Shown here in pieces: positions 8,937 through 18,979 of a DNA stretch of 64,000 nt; position 1 is the stretch's first letter; each line of letters starts with the position of its first letter. Source of the stretch: Cepaea nemoralis (lineage: Eukaryota > Mollusca > Gastropoda > Stylommatophora > Helicidae); the NCBI GenBank assembly GCA_014155875.1, contig JACEFZ010004143.1, forward strand, positions 211,001 through 275,000, read 5' to 3'. Position numbers and translations under genes: made by a program. Under the pieces are notes generated by a model. The model did not search any database and was not told where the DNA came from. It saw nothing but the letters and a program-made list of their open reading frames with translations.

Positions 8937-11900
8937 GTGTCTGGATCTATTCCAATGGTTTTCATATCTTGTTTACTCACATCCCTATATCGCATTTGGG
9001 GTCTTCCGGTTGGCCTCTTTCCTGTGGCTAGTTCTCCGTAAAGGAGATCTTTGGGAATACGTTCATCCTCCATTCGAGATATGTGGTCCAGCCACCGGAG
9101 GCGTCTCTGCTTGAGGAGGGTGTGCACTGTGGTAATATCTGCTCGTTCAAGCACCTGTTTGTTTGTTATGTGGTCTTTCCATGTTATGCCCAGGATACGT
9201 CTCAGACATCTCATGTGGAAGGAATTCAACTTCCTTTCCTGTCTTGAGTACAAGGTCCAGGATTCAGACCCATAGAGTAGTGTGCTAACAACACAAGCTT
9301 TATATACTTGAGCTTTTGTACGCTCTGTTAGTCTATTATTCTCCCAAACTCTTTTAGCTAGCCTGGAAAATGTTGTGGCTGCCTTTCCAATGCGTCTGTC
9401 GATTTCTGTCTCTAATGAAAGATTATCTGATATTGTCGACCCCAAGTACACAAAATCGTGGACGACCTTCAATTCGTAATTAGCAATTTTGATTGACGGG
9501 GGCGCACCAGCGTCTTGTTCCATCACCTGTGTTTTATTTAGGCTAATGGTGAGCCCAAAGTCTTTGCAGGCGGCTGCAAAACGATCTATGAGCCTTTGGA
9601 GATCTTCTGCTGTATGAGTAGTCAGTGCTGCATCATCTGCAAAAAGTAGTTCTCTTACACATCTTGATCTTATTTTGGTCTTTGCCTTGAGTCTTGATGG
9701 GTTAAAAAGTTTGCCATCAGATCTTGTGTGGAGGTATATGCCTTCAGTGGCAGTCCCAAATGCCTGCCTTAAGAGAACAGCGAAGAAGATACCAAAGAGT
9801 GTAGGAGCAAGCACGCAGCCCTGCTTTACTCCGCTGCTGATGCTGAATGACTGGGATGTTGAGCCGTCAAATAAAATGGTCCCCTGCATGTTTTCGTGGA
9901 ATGATTTCACGAGACTAAGAAGGGTGGGTGGACATCCAACCTTTTCAAGGACCTTAAAAAGGCCGCTTCTGCTCACGAGGTCAAATGCCTTTGTGAGGTC
10001 GATGAAGGCAATATATAATGGCTTCCTCTGTTCTCTGCACTTCTCTTGGAGCTGCCGGAGTGAGAAAATCATATCGATGGTGGACCTATTGGGTCTAAAT
10101 CCGCACTGCGATTCGGGGTAGATTCTTTCAGCAAGAATGTGTAATCTTTTAAGGATTACTCTGGCAAAAATCTTGCCTGTAATGCTGAGTAGGGAAATGC
10201 CGCGATAGTTGTTGCAGTCGCTTCTGTCGCCTTTGTTTTTATCAAGGGTAACGATGTTTACATCTTTCATATCTTGTGGTATTGATTTTTCTCTCCAGCA
10301 GAGCTGAAATATTGCATAGAGTTCTGGGATGATTGTTTCTTTGCTACATTTTAAAATTTCAGGTGGAATACTATCTTTTCCAGGTGCCTTGCCGGATTTG
10401 AGAGAGTCTAGTGCTTCGCTGATTTCTGTGAGGCAAGGTTCGTTATCCAGGGCATGCATGGCAGACTGTTGATCGATGGCTTCCAGAGCTTCTTCGCTGA
10501 CAGTGTTATCCACTGAGTATAGCTCTGAGTAGTGTTCTACCCAGCGATCCATTTGTTTCGCTCGATCTTTTATGATTACCCCCTCAGTTGATCGTAAAGG
10601 GGCCATCTTATTTTTTGATGGACCGACAGCTTGCTTGATGCCCTCGTACATTCCTCTTATATTTCCAGTGTCTGCACAAGTTTGAATTTGAGCAGAGAGC
10701 TGTAGCCAGTACCTGTTCGCACATCTTCTTGCCATCTGTTGTACTCTATTTCTGGCCGTTCGCAATGCCTGCAGTGTTTTCTCTGAAGGTGATGTTTTAT
10801 ACATTGAGAATGCATGTCTCTTTATCTCCAGGACTGGGAGCATCTCTTCAGAGTGTGCTTCAAACCAGTCGGTTGACTTAGTTTGCTTCTTGCCAAATGT
10901 TGATAGTGCTGTATTGTAGATGGTGTCGCGAAAATGACTCCATCTCTCGGTGGAATTTCCGTTTGTGGGGCCAGGCAGAGAATCCACTAGAGCCTGCATG
11001 AATTTGTTGACCTTCTCTTTATTTTGGGTGTCTCTGGTGTCAATGCGTGGTCTTCCGTCTGTTCGGCTTCTGTAGATTCTCTTGGGCTTTATCTTCACCT
11101 TGCTGGAGACGAGTGAATGGTCGGTGTCGCAGTCAGCACTATGATAGCTGCGAGTCAGCCGTACATTGCGGAGGTTGCTGCGTTTAGTGAGCACCAGGTC
11201 GAGTTGGTGCCAGTTCTTTGATCTGGGGTGCCTCCATGACACCTTGTGTTGAGGTTTCGTGTCAAAGAAGGTGTTGGTCACGCACAGATTATGGTGGCTG
11301 CAGAATTCCAAGAGACGTTGTCCATTGTCATTGATCTTCCCAACGCCAAACTGTCCTAGACATGAAGGCCAAGATTTGTGGTCGGAGCCAACCCTGGCAT
11401 TGAAATCCCCCAGGATAAAAAGATGTTGTTTCTCTGGTGTTTCACTGACTTCTTTGCTAAGGTCGTCATAGAACTTGTCTTTAGATTCTGATGCTGCAGT
11501 TAGTGTTGGGGCGTAAACGCTTATAATACTAACTGGGCCTGCCTCTGTCTGGAGTTGGAGCTTCAGTATTCTTTCAGTGCCATCACTTGGTGGTATGATG
11601 GAATTAAGCAGCTTGTTTCTGATAGCGAAGCCAACTCCATGCTCCCTGGTCTCTCCGCACGGCTTGCCATGCCAGTAGAAAGTGAAGTCCCTCTCCTTGA
11701 TGCTTCCAGATTCTTGGAGTCTGGTCTCTTGCAGGGCGACAATGTCTATCCCCAGTCTTAGTAGTTCGTTGTTTATCACTGCAGTTTTGCGGGCATCCAC
11801 AATCTCATTTAGATCGTCTGAGATGCCAGGGGTCATGGTTCTTACGTTCCATGTTCCCAGCCTTAGGGCTGGTTGTTTTGTTTTTTTCTTGTTGCTAGGT

Positions 11901-11983
11901 GTATAGATTGCGGTCCATGTGTCAGGATTTTCCCCTAAGCTCCACACACCCTCAGAAGCAGATGAACCGTGGCGAGACAACAC
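8864..11983 (-). CDS. LINE C ORF2: endonuclease-reverse transcriptase, 1039 codons
   Basis: The frame is uninterrupted. Residues 41-300 form the exonuclease-endonuclease-phosphatase domain: RLGTWNVRTM at 41-50, LQETRL, ILGDFNARVG and DTDHSLVSS supply the catalytic residues. The RT follows: QCGFRPNRSTIDM, AFIDLTKAFDLV (about 660, metal-binding Asp), VKQGCVLAPTLFG and LLFADDAAL (about 780). The thumb and C-terminal segment read YLGSTISDN and RCLRRILGITWKDH. The product nicks target DNA and copies its own RNA there. The first codon given is GTG, and a TAA lies eight codons upstream, so the real start is uncertain. The frame ends early: the normal C-terminus continues in another frame at 8936. 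Confidence 0.93.
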   Translation of the reverse strand: MLSRHGSSASEGVWSLGENPDTWTAIYTPSNKKKTKQPALRLGTWNVRTMTPGISDDLNEIVDARKTAVINNELLRLGIDIVALQETRLQESGSIKERDFTFYWHGKPCGETREHGVGFAIRNKLLNSIIPPSDGTERILKLQLQTEAGPVSIISVYAPTLTAASESKDKFYDDLSKEVSETPEKQHLFILGDFNARVGSDHKSWPSCLGQFGVGKINDNGQRLLEFCSHHNLCVTNTFFDTKPQHKVSWRHPRSKNWHQLDLVLTKRSNLRNVRLTRSYHSADCDTDHSLVSSKVKIKPKRIYRSRTDGRPRIDTRDTQNKEKVNKFMQALVDSLPGPTNGNSTERWSHFRDTIYNTALSTFGKKQTKSTDWFEAHSEEMLPVLEIKRHAFSMYKTSPSEKTLQALRTARNRVQQMARRCANRYWLQLSAQIQTCADTGNIRGMYEGIKQAVGPSKNKMAPLRSTEGVIIKDRAKQMDRWVEHYSELYSVDNTVSEEALEAIDQQSAMHALDNEPCLTEISEALDSLKSGKAPGKDSIPPEILKCSKETIIPELYAIFQLCWREKSIPQDMKDVNIVTLDKNKGDRSDCNNYRGISLLSITGKIFARVILKRLHILAERIYPESQCGFRPNRSTIDMIFSLRQLQEKCREQRKPLYIAFIDLTKAFDLVSRSGLFKVLEKVGCPPTLLSLVKSFHENMQGTILFDGSTSQSFSISSGVKQGCVLAPTLFGIFFAVLLRQAFGTATEGIYLHTRSDGKLFNPSRLKAKTKIRSRCVRELLFADDAALTTHTAEDLQRLIDRFAAACKDFGLTISLNKTQVMEQDAGAPPSIKIANYELKVVHDFVYLGSTISDNLSLETEIDRRIGKAATTFSRLAKRVWENNRLTERTKAQVYKACVVSTLLYGSESWTLYSRQERKLNSFHMRCLRRILGITWKDHITNKQVLERADITTVHTLLKQRRLRWLDHISRMEDERIPKDLLYGELATGKRPTGRPQMRYRDVSKQDMKTIGIDPDTWLQQTDAPGEEMYETDWCSLSAI

Positions 11984-12012
11984 CTTATTGACTGGGGGCT
12001 GCCCAGCTTAGG

Positions 12013-12812
12013 CGGGCGGTAGCTGTCTAGTGAGATACGATGATCTCTCCCACCGTCGGAAGTAGCCCCTGGCGCCTTGCTCTACGCCAATCGAGCATTA
12101 TAGACTTATAACCGGCAAATGCTGCTTCCCGTGTTGTGTCACCGCTTTACACGGTGCTGAAGTGACCTCTTCAGGGCACAAGCCTGGGCAATGGAAATCG
12201 GAGAACCAGCTGTTGCCCAGTAGCAGGTTCCCCCTCTCCACGTCGCCGATGTTGACCAAGGGAAAGGCAGTAGCCAATGCAACTTGGCATCGGTGCCGTC
12301 GCAGGAGTTGCCAGAACTATGTTGTTTACAACATGGAACTGCCTTAGGGACTCCATCTCCGGATTTGTCCTCAGGGTTTACTCCCGAAGCCTTTCCCATA
12401 TGGGTATACCCGCAAGGCAGCGGAGGTTTGAGATTTAGAGTTCCTTCTCTTAGAAGAGATACCAAACAAGGCTGACGAGCCTCCTCTGCCCGGGAATCAA
12501 TAAGGAGGGAAGTCTACCATTCTTCCTTCCTGGCAGTGATCATACTGATCGGATGACCGTAGCCATTGTCTCTACTGAGAGATCCTCTGCCCACCGTCAC
12601 AGACTTGAAACCATAACCAACAACTATCTGTCAGCTGCTCCCAAGTCCAATCCACCACCTGCTCACATGGCTTCACGTTACCCTGTTGGGGGGGGGGGGG
12701 GCTAAATGGGTACTCCACCTTGCAAAAGGGTGTCCCGTAGGCTAGCGGAGGGAAGGAGGCACCTTACTTCTCCTTTGATAGGGTGTACCCCTACCCCGCT
12801 ACCCCTACCCCG
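12013..12812 (-). promoter_or_regulatory. LINE C 5' leader, shared with LINE D
   Basis: The leader contains CTATCAAAGGAGAAGTAAG, CTCCGCTAGCCTACGGGACA and GGTGGAGTACCCATTTAGCC. All recur in order in the LINE D leader at 26410-26520. Homology continues through GACAGATAGTTGT, AGAGGATCTCT and GGCTACGGTCATC. Internal promoters of LINEs lie in such leaders, but no promoter element is directly identifiable. A 14-base G run (C on the sense strand) is at 12688-12701. Frames of up to 108 codons (12139-12465) occur, but none resembles an ORF1. Confidence 0.7.
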
Positions 12813-12921
12813 CTTGCAGTATTTTACTGTTAACATACCACATTTGTCATTAAGTTGTCATTTTCCGAAGCTACTATAACCGAATTATTTGTATATGCTG
12901 ATCATTACAAACTTATTTCAG

Positions 12922-13028
12922 AAACTGTTAAAACAATTGAACATGACAGAGAGACAAGTTCAGAGGTGGATATTTAAGAGAAGGCTGCGTGAAGTGCCAT
13001 CATCAATGTATAAATTCAGAGAGTGCAG
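12922..13028 (+). CDS. Ceramide synthase exon, Hox-like domain
   Basis: The acceptor is acttatttcag and the donor is GTACAC. The exon starts in phase 0 and ends two bases into a codon. It encodes KLLKQLNMTERQVQRW, then a basic run, then SMYKFRE. This is the hallmark of animal CerS Hox-like domains (consensus TERQVERWxRxRR...PS.L.KFCE). Animal CerS carry this partial homeodomain on the cytosolic face; its basic C-terminal linker is important for activity in the characterised mammalian enzymes. Here Ile replaces the usual aromatic or Arg residue after RW, and Arg replaces the usual Cys in KFCE. The 5' end of the LINE at 8330-12812 lies about 110 bp upstream of this exon. Confidence 0.9.
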
Positions 13029-13283
13029 GTACACACTTAATCTAAAGTCTTGTCTTGATTCTTGCAAATGTGTTCATTTTGGGTTTTCCTCAACCTATTT
13101 TTATTTGTATTAAATATTCTCATAACTGTCTTCATGATTTAATTTTGTTACACTTGTGAGGATAATTTATTAAACAAATCTACATTGAGAAAAAAATCAT
13201 CGAGAATATCATCAGTAAAACAGTGCAACACGAGGTTATATTTTGCCATAAAAAACAAAACATTAACTTTTCTGCCAATTGAT

Positions 13284-14345
13284 GATTGATTGATCTAGGA
13301 ACCGACATCACAGCATTTGGGGCATTCCCATAAGCGCTCCGTCCCCATCTTCAGCAGCCAGCGAAGAGTTCCAACACCAATAGTATCAGTAGCAATCTGA
13401 TTATATGTCCGTCTCACCTTTCCTCTGAGCGTCGGCCAGATCCCCTCGTCACTCACTGCCTCATTCTTGCCAGACCATGATGATCCATTTGCTCCTCCGA
13501 GGTGTACACGTGCTCCCACAAGGCCGCAATCACGTCTGCCTTTTCATGCATCAGTACTCCACCAAGTTTTGCAGAACCAGCCAATCTGTCCGCCTGTTCA
13601 TTCCCCAGCACACCGGTGTGCCCCGGAGAAAAGATCCAGGCAATGCTTGCCACCCATGACCTCTGAAGCGAAGCAAGCCACTGTGCACGAAGCATGCCTG
13701 TCCTCACCTTCCTCAGCATGCTTTCTGAGTCAGTTACAATCACGATGTGTGTATGTATCGTATTCTCGATCCAGCGGAAAGCTGCAGTGACCGCTTCCAC
13801 CTCCATTCTTAAGCTAGATGTTGTGGTATCATATGCCAGGCTCTCCTGCACCAAACATCGGCCATTAGCTTTTGCTATGAACCCTCAGGCACTTCTCCTA
13901 CCTCTCGATACCAAACCATCTGTATAGATAATCACATCACCCGAGCGAGCATTATCCTGAATTAGTTGCTGGATTTCCACTTCCATGGCCCAGCTGGCCA
14001 CTCCCTGCACTCCCGGCTCAATGTGATTATAACTCTGCACAAGTCTGACTGCACCGCTGGCACTCTGACCCACTCCTCTCCTTGCCTAATCTTCTCCAAA
14101 ATGCAAACCTGTCTGATCGTATCCTCTGCCTGAGCCATCCATGATTTCCCCCTTATCAGTCTCTGACCCTTAACTGCGTCCAGCGCCTCATGCAAAGGGT
14201 GATCTGTGTCTGCAGCTACTCTGAGGTATGCCTTCGCCTGCATCACCTTGTGCCTACCAGCAACAGTCTACAAACCAAGGATGTAATGCATACACACCAC
14301 TGGGGTGTCTCTGGTACATCCCAAAATGACCTTATGTACTGTGTC
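13284..14345 (-). mobile_element. LINE B copy 2: thumb and RNase H
   Basis: Read on the minus strand from 14345: VILGCTRDTPVVCMH (RT thumb), KAYLRVAADTDHPLHEALDAV, RGKSWMAQAEDTIRQVC, then RNase H with IIYTDGLVSRGRR (13940), MEVEAVTAAFRWIEN, VTDSESMLRKV (13750) and FSPGHTGVLGNEQADRLAG (13630). The C-terminal tail (13295-13519) is out of frame. The four catalytic acids of RNase H are present as D, E and D around the expected motifs. The 3' end has an (ATCA)n tail at 13284. It is 5' truncated. Confidence 0.8.
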
Positions 14346-16106
14346 TCACTCAGTAGATGTTAAAGTTTAGGAATGTTGATTATTCTCACAGCACAGTGAT
14401 TGTAAATATACCTACATTGTAGCTGCTTGTGATCATGTCTGTTATTGAAACAAGTCATGTCAACATTGTTATCACCCCCCCTGTGTCAGTCTGTGCAACC
14501 TGTTATATGTGGCACATATTATTAGTTTTTTGTTGATCCTCACCATCTCACATTTGATGCTCTTCAAGCCAGAACCTCAGCTGTTTGGTTGCTGCAGACT
14601 CCAGCATGACCTGACAACAAACCCACCTACATAGTTTAACCATTCTTACACTCCTCTTCTGCCCTTTATCCCTTATTGGAGTACAGGTCCTCAGTTAACT
14701 CATGCCAGCCATCCTGTCATGTGTTGTTTCCTACAGTTTACTTCATGTCTTCCCCACATTATTCATCTCTGTCTCTTAATCTCTTCTCCATGTGTTTTAG
14801 GTCTCCATATATTTCATTTCCCCATGGTTTCAGTTACAACTCTTAGTTATACAGTTGTCAGGTTTTTCTCAGTCTGTCCTATTCAGCACTAGCATCTTTC
14901 CTACACCTCTTGATTCACTGCAGCCTGTCTATACTCTCCCCAAGCTCTGCAATATTTAAGCTAAACAAGAGTAAAGGAGGCAATTCTTGAAGAGGTGTGG
15001 CACGATTTATACCATGGACACCCACAAAGGACTTTCTGAAGTATAGACTGAGAGTCACGTATAATCATAGCCTCCATGTATGGGGTTACAGTTAGCTGCA
15101 GCGTGCTATCACTGTATATAATATTGTTCCCTGTCAGTTGTCATTAATGTTCTCCCATGGTACCACTTCGTATTCCTTCTAAGCTAATGGTGATGAGAAC
15201 ATGATGGAAGGTAAACTTGTCCTGGCTTGCATTAGTCCATTCATGACACCATGTCTGTGTACCCAATACTGGCATTCTGTGTACTTGTTTTCTCAGTCTG
15301 TATGCTATTCTTGAAATCCCTTTGTTTAATCCTTGCTCTTTTGGTTCTCATTATATTCTCAAGTAAAAGACACTTATTATTGGTCTTCACATTTGGTCTT
15401 TAACCTGGGCCAGAACTGGACCTTGCTGAGAATAGTCCAAGGATCTATGACAGCGTTTTACACAGAAATATGCCTAGTATACTATAGAATAAGTCCCACA
15501 TCTTCATTTTGGATGTATTATAATCTGTCACACTGTGACTGAGGAGGTGAGCATTCCCAGGAAATAATCACAGATTGGATCAAGTGATGATACATGAACA
15601 CAAGCAGGCTGTGTGTGCACAGTTGCCATTGTTTGTAGCAGTTAATGCGCATTTGCATTATTAATATGATACACCTAGTACTTGAGTGAAATAGTGATCA
15701 AACATCACCCCTAGCTACTGTACCCCACATGTGAGAGCAGAATGCAGTTGTTATTTTCAGTCAGTTCTTTTGTAACATGCATGTATTCATGATATACTTA
15801 GCTAAGTTTCTTCAGTGAAGATGGCCATCATTATCTCCATAACTTGCCTTACTAAGTGGTGTAGGCATTCATGTCTCTTTCTAGAGCTCATGCTTTGGTG
15901 ATCTAGATAAGTTGTATTGATTACATGCCTCCATGTCATTGTCTTAGACTAGCAAGCATTATTTCTCTTCATCTGACTGTTTCTTTCACTGCTGATCTTT
16001 CCAGTCATCACAATGTTCCCCAATGACTTTCTTCTCATTTTATGACCACAGAACACTGTCACCTTCCTTACGCTTGTGTAATGTTCAAATTTTTTTTTTT
16101 TAAAGT
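14346..16106. other. Intron sequence with no recognisable feature
   Basis: AT-rich with only short frames. No transposon ends, tRNA-like promoters or protein motifs that I can recognise. Confidence 0.5.
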
Positions 16107-16940
16107 GTTGCATATCCCTTACAGGACATTGCAGTCAACACCAGCTTTTTTCAGCTGCTGTTCATGTGAGCAGCTGGGTTTGGAATTAAATTGTAAGAAG
16201 ACACAGGTTATGGTCGTCACTAGGAAGAACGAAGTACCACAATGTAATATACAAGTAAATGGGAATATTCTTCAACAAGTGAATCGATACAGTTATCTCG
16301 GAACAGTCATAACATCTGATGGAAGATGCTTTGAAGAGATTAGAACAAGAATCACCATGGCGAAAGTGGCCTTTAGCAAGATGAAAAACATTCTGACCAA
16401 TAAAAAGATGTCAATTGAAACGAGAAAAAGAGTGTTGAGGGGAAATAGAGCCTGTTCTTTTGTATGGATGTGAAACTTGGACAAAGTGCAGTCAAGCTGA
16501 AAAACATCTGATAGCTGCAGAAATGTGGTTTCTGAGGAAAATGCAAAGAATACCATGGACAGACAGAAAAACCAATGACCAAGTACTACAAGAGACAAAT
16601 GAAAATCGTAAATTGATTAGAGAAATTATACGTAGACAGTCAAAATTTGTTGGACATGTTACGAGAAGAAATGGATTGGAGAACTTAGTGACAACTGGCA
16701 AGATCGAAGGGAACAGACCAAGAGGAAGACCGAGAGGAAAATATCTGGATGGCTTGGCCACATGGCATGGACGAGACAGGAACACTGAGCTGATCCACGA
16801 CTCTGGTGATCGAGTGAAATGGCGAGTCATGACCACCCATGCTTTCCAGCATGGCGCATGATTGATTGATTGTTGATGTACTAGGTAAGTTTTTACGTTC
16901 AGTAGTTTGCCATTGCTTTCTGAACGACCGGCTCACATAC
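16107..16940 (-). mobile_element. SINE I copy 2, split by a LINE D fragment
   Basis: The SINE tail (ttgcatatcccttacaggac, 16107-16155) and body (cagtagtttgccattgcttt, 16884-16940) match two adjacent parts of the copy at 58396-58640. The LINE D fragment sits between them, so it inserted into the SINE. The tRNA-like head is missing or unrecognisable beyond 16940. Confidence 0.7.
16168..16870 (+). mobile_element. LINE D copy 3, 5'-truncated
   Basis: It encodes the C-terminal third of a LINE D ORF2: EQLGLELNCKKTQVMVVTRK, YSYLGTVITSDGR, then (16480-16861) FLRKMQRIPWTDRKTNDQVL, GHVTRRNGLENLVTTGKIEG and YLDGLATWHGRDRNTELIHD. A one-base frameshift near 16455 separates the two parts. It ends with a (TGAT)n tail. 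It is collinear with 52640-51903 on the minus strand. Confidence 0.85.
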
Positions 16941-17309
16941 CCCCCGTAAGTTACCAGCAGGCAATTTTTTCAAGAAATTTTGTTAGTTACTCGGGTGCCC
17001 AAGGTATACACAATATTCATCTTAGAAATTATATTTCCGCTGCCTCTAAGCTCTTTCTAGTTTGTTCATTCTCATTCTAACATTCACTGCCATACGGCAA
17101 AATATGAAGATTTGTACAGGAAGATGTATAGTTTTACCTATACTGTCATATGCAACGTGTTTATTGACCCTGTCATATGCAACATATTTATTGACTATTG
17201 ATTATTGTAAACTTATTACTGGACAGCTATTTATTTACTTAATGGAATAATAATTGTTCATCATCAACTCTTTTTAAAAATTGGTCTTTGCATGTGTTGA
17301 AAAAAAATG

Positions 17310-17505
17310 AAAATAGTAAATCTGATATACAGAGACATAGTATATCTGATGTACGGAGGCATAGTATATCTGATGTACGGAGAAACATAGTTTGTCTGAT
17401 ATGCAAAGAAAAATAGCTAATCTTATAAACAAAGAAAAATAGTACATATTATATTTTAAAATTTGTTCATCTGATATACACCGAGAAATAGTATATCAGG
17501 TATGC
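17310..17505. repeat. Degenerate ~26-bp tandem repeat
   Basis: Six or so imperfect copies of a unit like atagtatatctgatgtacgg, followed by agaaac. They lie in the intron just upstream of the 17586 exon. Confidence 0.6.
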
Positions 17506-17585
17506 ACAGAACAATATACAATTTATACCATATTCAATTTAATAATTCTGTTTTTTATTTAATAATTGTGTTGTTTATTTTTCAG

Positions 17586-17643
17586 TTGGCATCTGCTGTT
17601 CTATACAGTATCTTTTTCCTATGGATTATATGCCTTGTGGGAT
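17586..17643 (+). CDS. Ceramide synthase exon, membrane segment
   Basis: The acceptor is tttatttttcag and the donor is GTAAGT. The first T completes a Ser codon begun in the 12922 exon, giving the family's ES/CSW junction. The exon then reads WHLLFYTVSFSYGLYALWD, matching the CerS 'SWRFTFYL.SF.YG...L.(D)' membrane segment. It ends in phase 0. It is too short to stand out as an open frame and was recognised by phase and motif. The 58-nt length and phase agree with the vertebrate CerS exon as I remember it, which should be checked. Confidence 0.85.
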
Positions 17644-18072
17644 GTAAGTAGCAGCACATTTGTATTTACTTGTCTTCTTGAATCACTTAGAGTTGGTGGG
17701 TTTTACAGAGTGTAAGAGTTGTAGGTTCACTATTCTGCTTATCTTATTAATATGAAAAGACTTTGCTTGTGAAGTTTTCAGTCTTTTTCATTAGCACCAG
17801 ACATGTCCTTGTTTGAATACTTAGTACCATTACTTTAAATGCTGGGCAGGATTTGACATGGCCTTAGATAACACAGAGTGCTTGTCAAGGCATTCACCAT
17901 GTGATGTTCAGATTGATAAATTTTTTAAATGTATCCTCCAATAGATAAAAATCCCTTCTCTTGACAGAGATTAGAACCTGGATCGGATGATGTATAAGAC
18001 TGATGTAATTCTAAGCCACCCACTCTCCCATTTCTGTATCTATTGCCTAAACTTACAACACCTGCATGATTG

Positions 18073-18312
18073 AATCCATTATGTCTTGTATGAATCCATT
18101 ATGTCTAGTTTGAATCTGCTATGTCTAGTCTAAATCTACGATGTCTTTTGTGAATCCATTATGTCTAGTTTGAATCTGCTATGTCTAGTGTGAATCTGCT
18201 GTGTCTAGTCTAAATCTGCGATGTCTTGTGTGAATCCATTATGTCTTTTGTTAATCTATTATATATTGTGTAAATCCATTATATCTTGTGTGAATCCATT
18301 ATGTCTTTTGTT
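18073..18312. repeat. 20-bp tandem repeat, about 12 copies
   Basis: The unit is GAATCCATTATGTCTTGTAT with variants (ctgctatgtctagt, ctacgatgtctttt). The 20-bp period is strict across 240 bp. No coding capacity. Confidence 0.85.
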
Positions 18313-18659
18313 CTGAGAGTGAACATGAAATAAAAAGTTCACAGGGCAAGTAAACATTGCAAGTCATTATCATCAGCATTAACATGTGTTAATTGCTAAT
18401 TTAAATGAGAAACTTTTCTCCTCTGTATCTCAACTTTGCTAAGTTGGAGAGGCTTGCATATCCCATTGATTCCATGGGCTAATGGTAGCATAGACGCATG
18501 AAGGATATTCCAAGTTGATTGACAGAGGGATCAGTTGAAAAGAGATACACAAACTTGCAGCTCTGTAGGTTGATTAGGGACAGTCAAAGGCTAGGGAAGG
18601 CATATCTTAAAGAAATGCTTGTTGAAATTTTAATCACTGGTTTGCTAAAAAGTGTGATG

Positions 18660-18835
18660 TTTTTTTTTTTCTTTTTTGTTCGCTTGCTTTACACTCAAGT
18701 GTAGCCCTTACACACTATTTATTGTAGCAATGGACTGAATTTTGCGTGTGGGTTAGCTTTCCCTTTTACCGGTGGCCCTCGCCTTCAGGTGAACCCACTT
18801 GGACTTCAGAGGTAAAGTGCGATGTAACTCACATT
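18660..18835 (-). mobile_element. SINE II copy 1 (head missing)
   Basis: A poly-T start (3' tail of a minus-strand element) is followed by the SINE II body: acactcaagtgtag, actgaattttgcgtgtgggttag, ctttccctt, ccctcgccttcagg, aacccac, gacttcagaggta. It is collinear with the complete copy at 35357-35658. Confidence 0.7.
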
Positions 18836-18979
18836 ATGATGACATGTATTTAGAGAATGAGTAGCTGATATAAAATATGACACTAGGTGAAGAAGATACT
18901 GGAACAGACAATAAGATGTCTCTAAATATAATCGCAGTAACAGATGACTGCCTTCGCTGATAAGTAGCCAAAAATATTA

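Larger units (their letters stand above)
8330..12812 (-). mobile_element. LINE family C, near-full-length (4483 bp)
   Basis: Both ends are visible: a 9-bp target duplication CTTGCAGTA (8321-8329, 12813-12821), a 5' end starting with repeated CGGGGTAGGGGTA, and a 3' tail of (CAAG)n. It holds a roughly 830-bp 5' leader, one long ORF with endonuclease and reverse transcriptase, and a C-terminal zinc finger behind one frameshift. The intact structure and exact target repeat point to a recent insertion into the ceramide synthase intron. It is an apurinic-endonuclease-type LINE; the clade is uncertain (RTE/BovB-like or related). Confidence 0.92.

Noticed and set aside
12139..12465. ORF1 protein of LINE C
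   Set aside because: 108 codons without a coiled coil, RRM or zinc knuckle, overlapped by another frame; the leader is shared with LINE D, where the frame is not kept.
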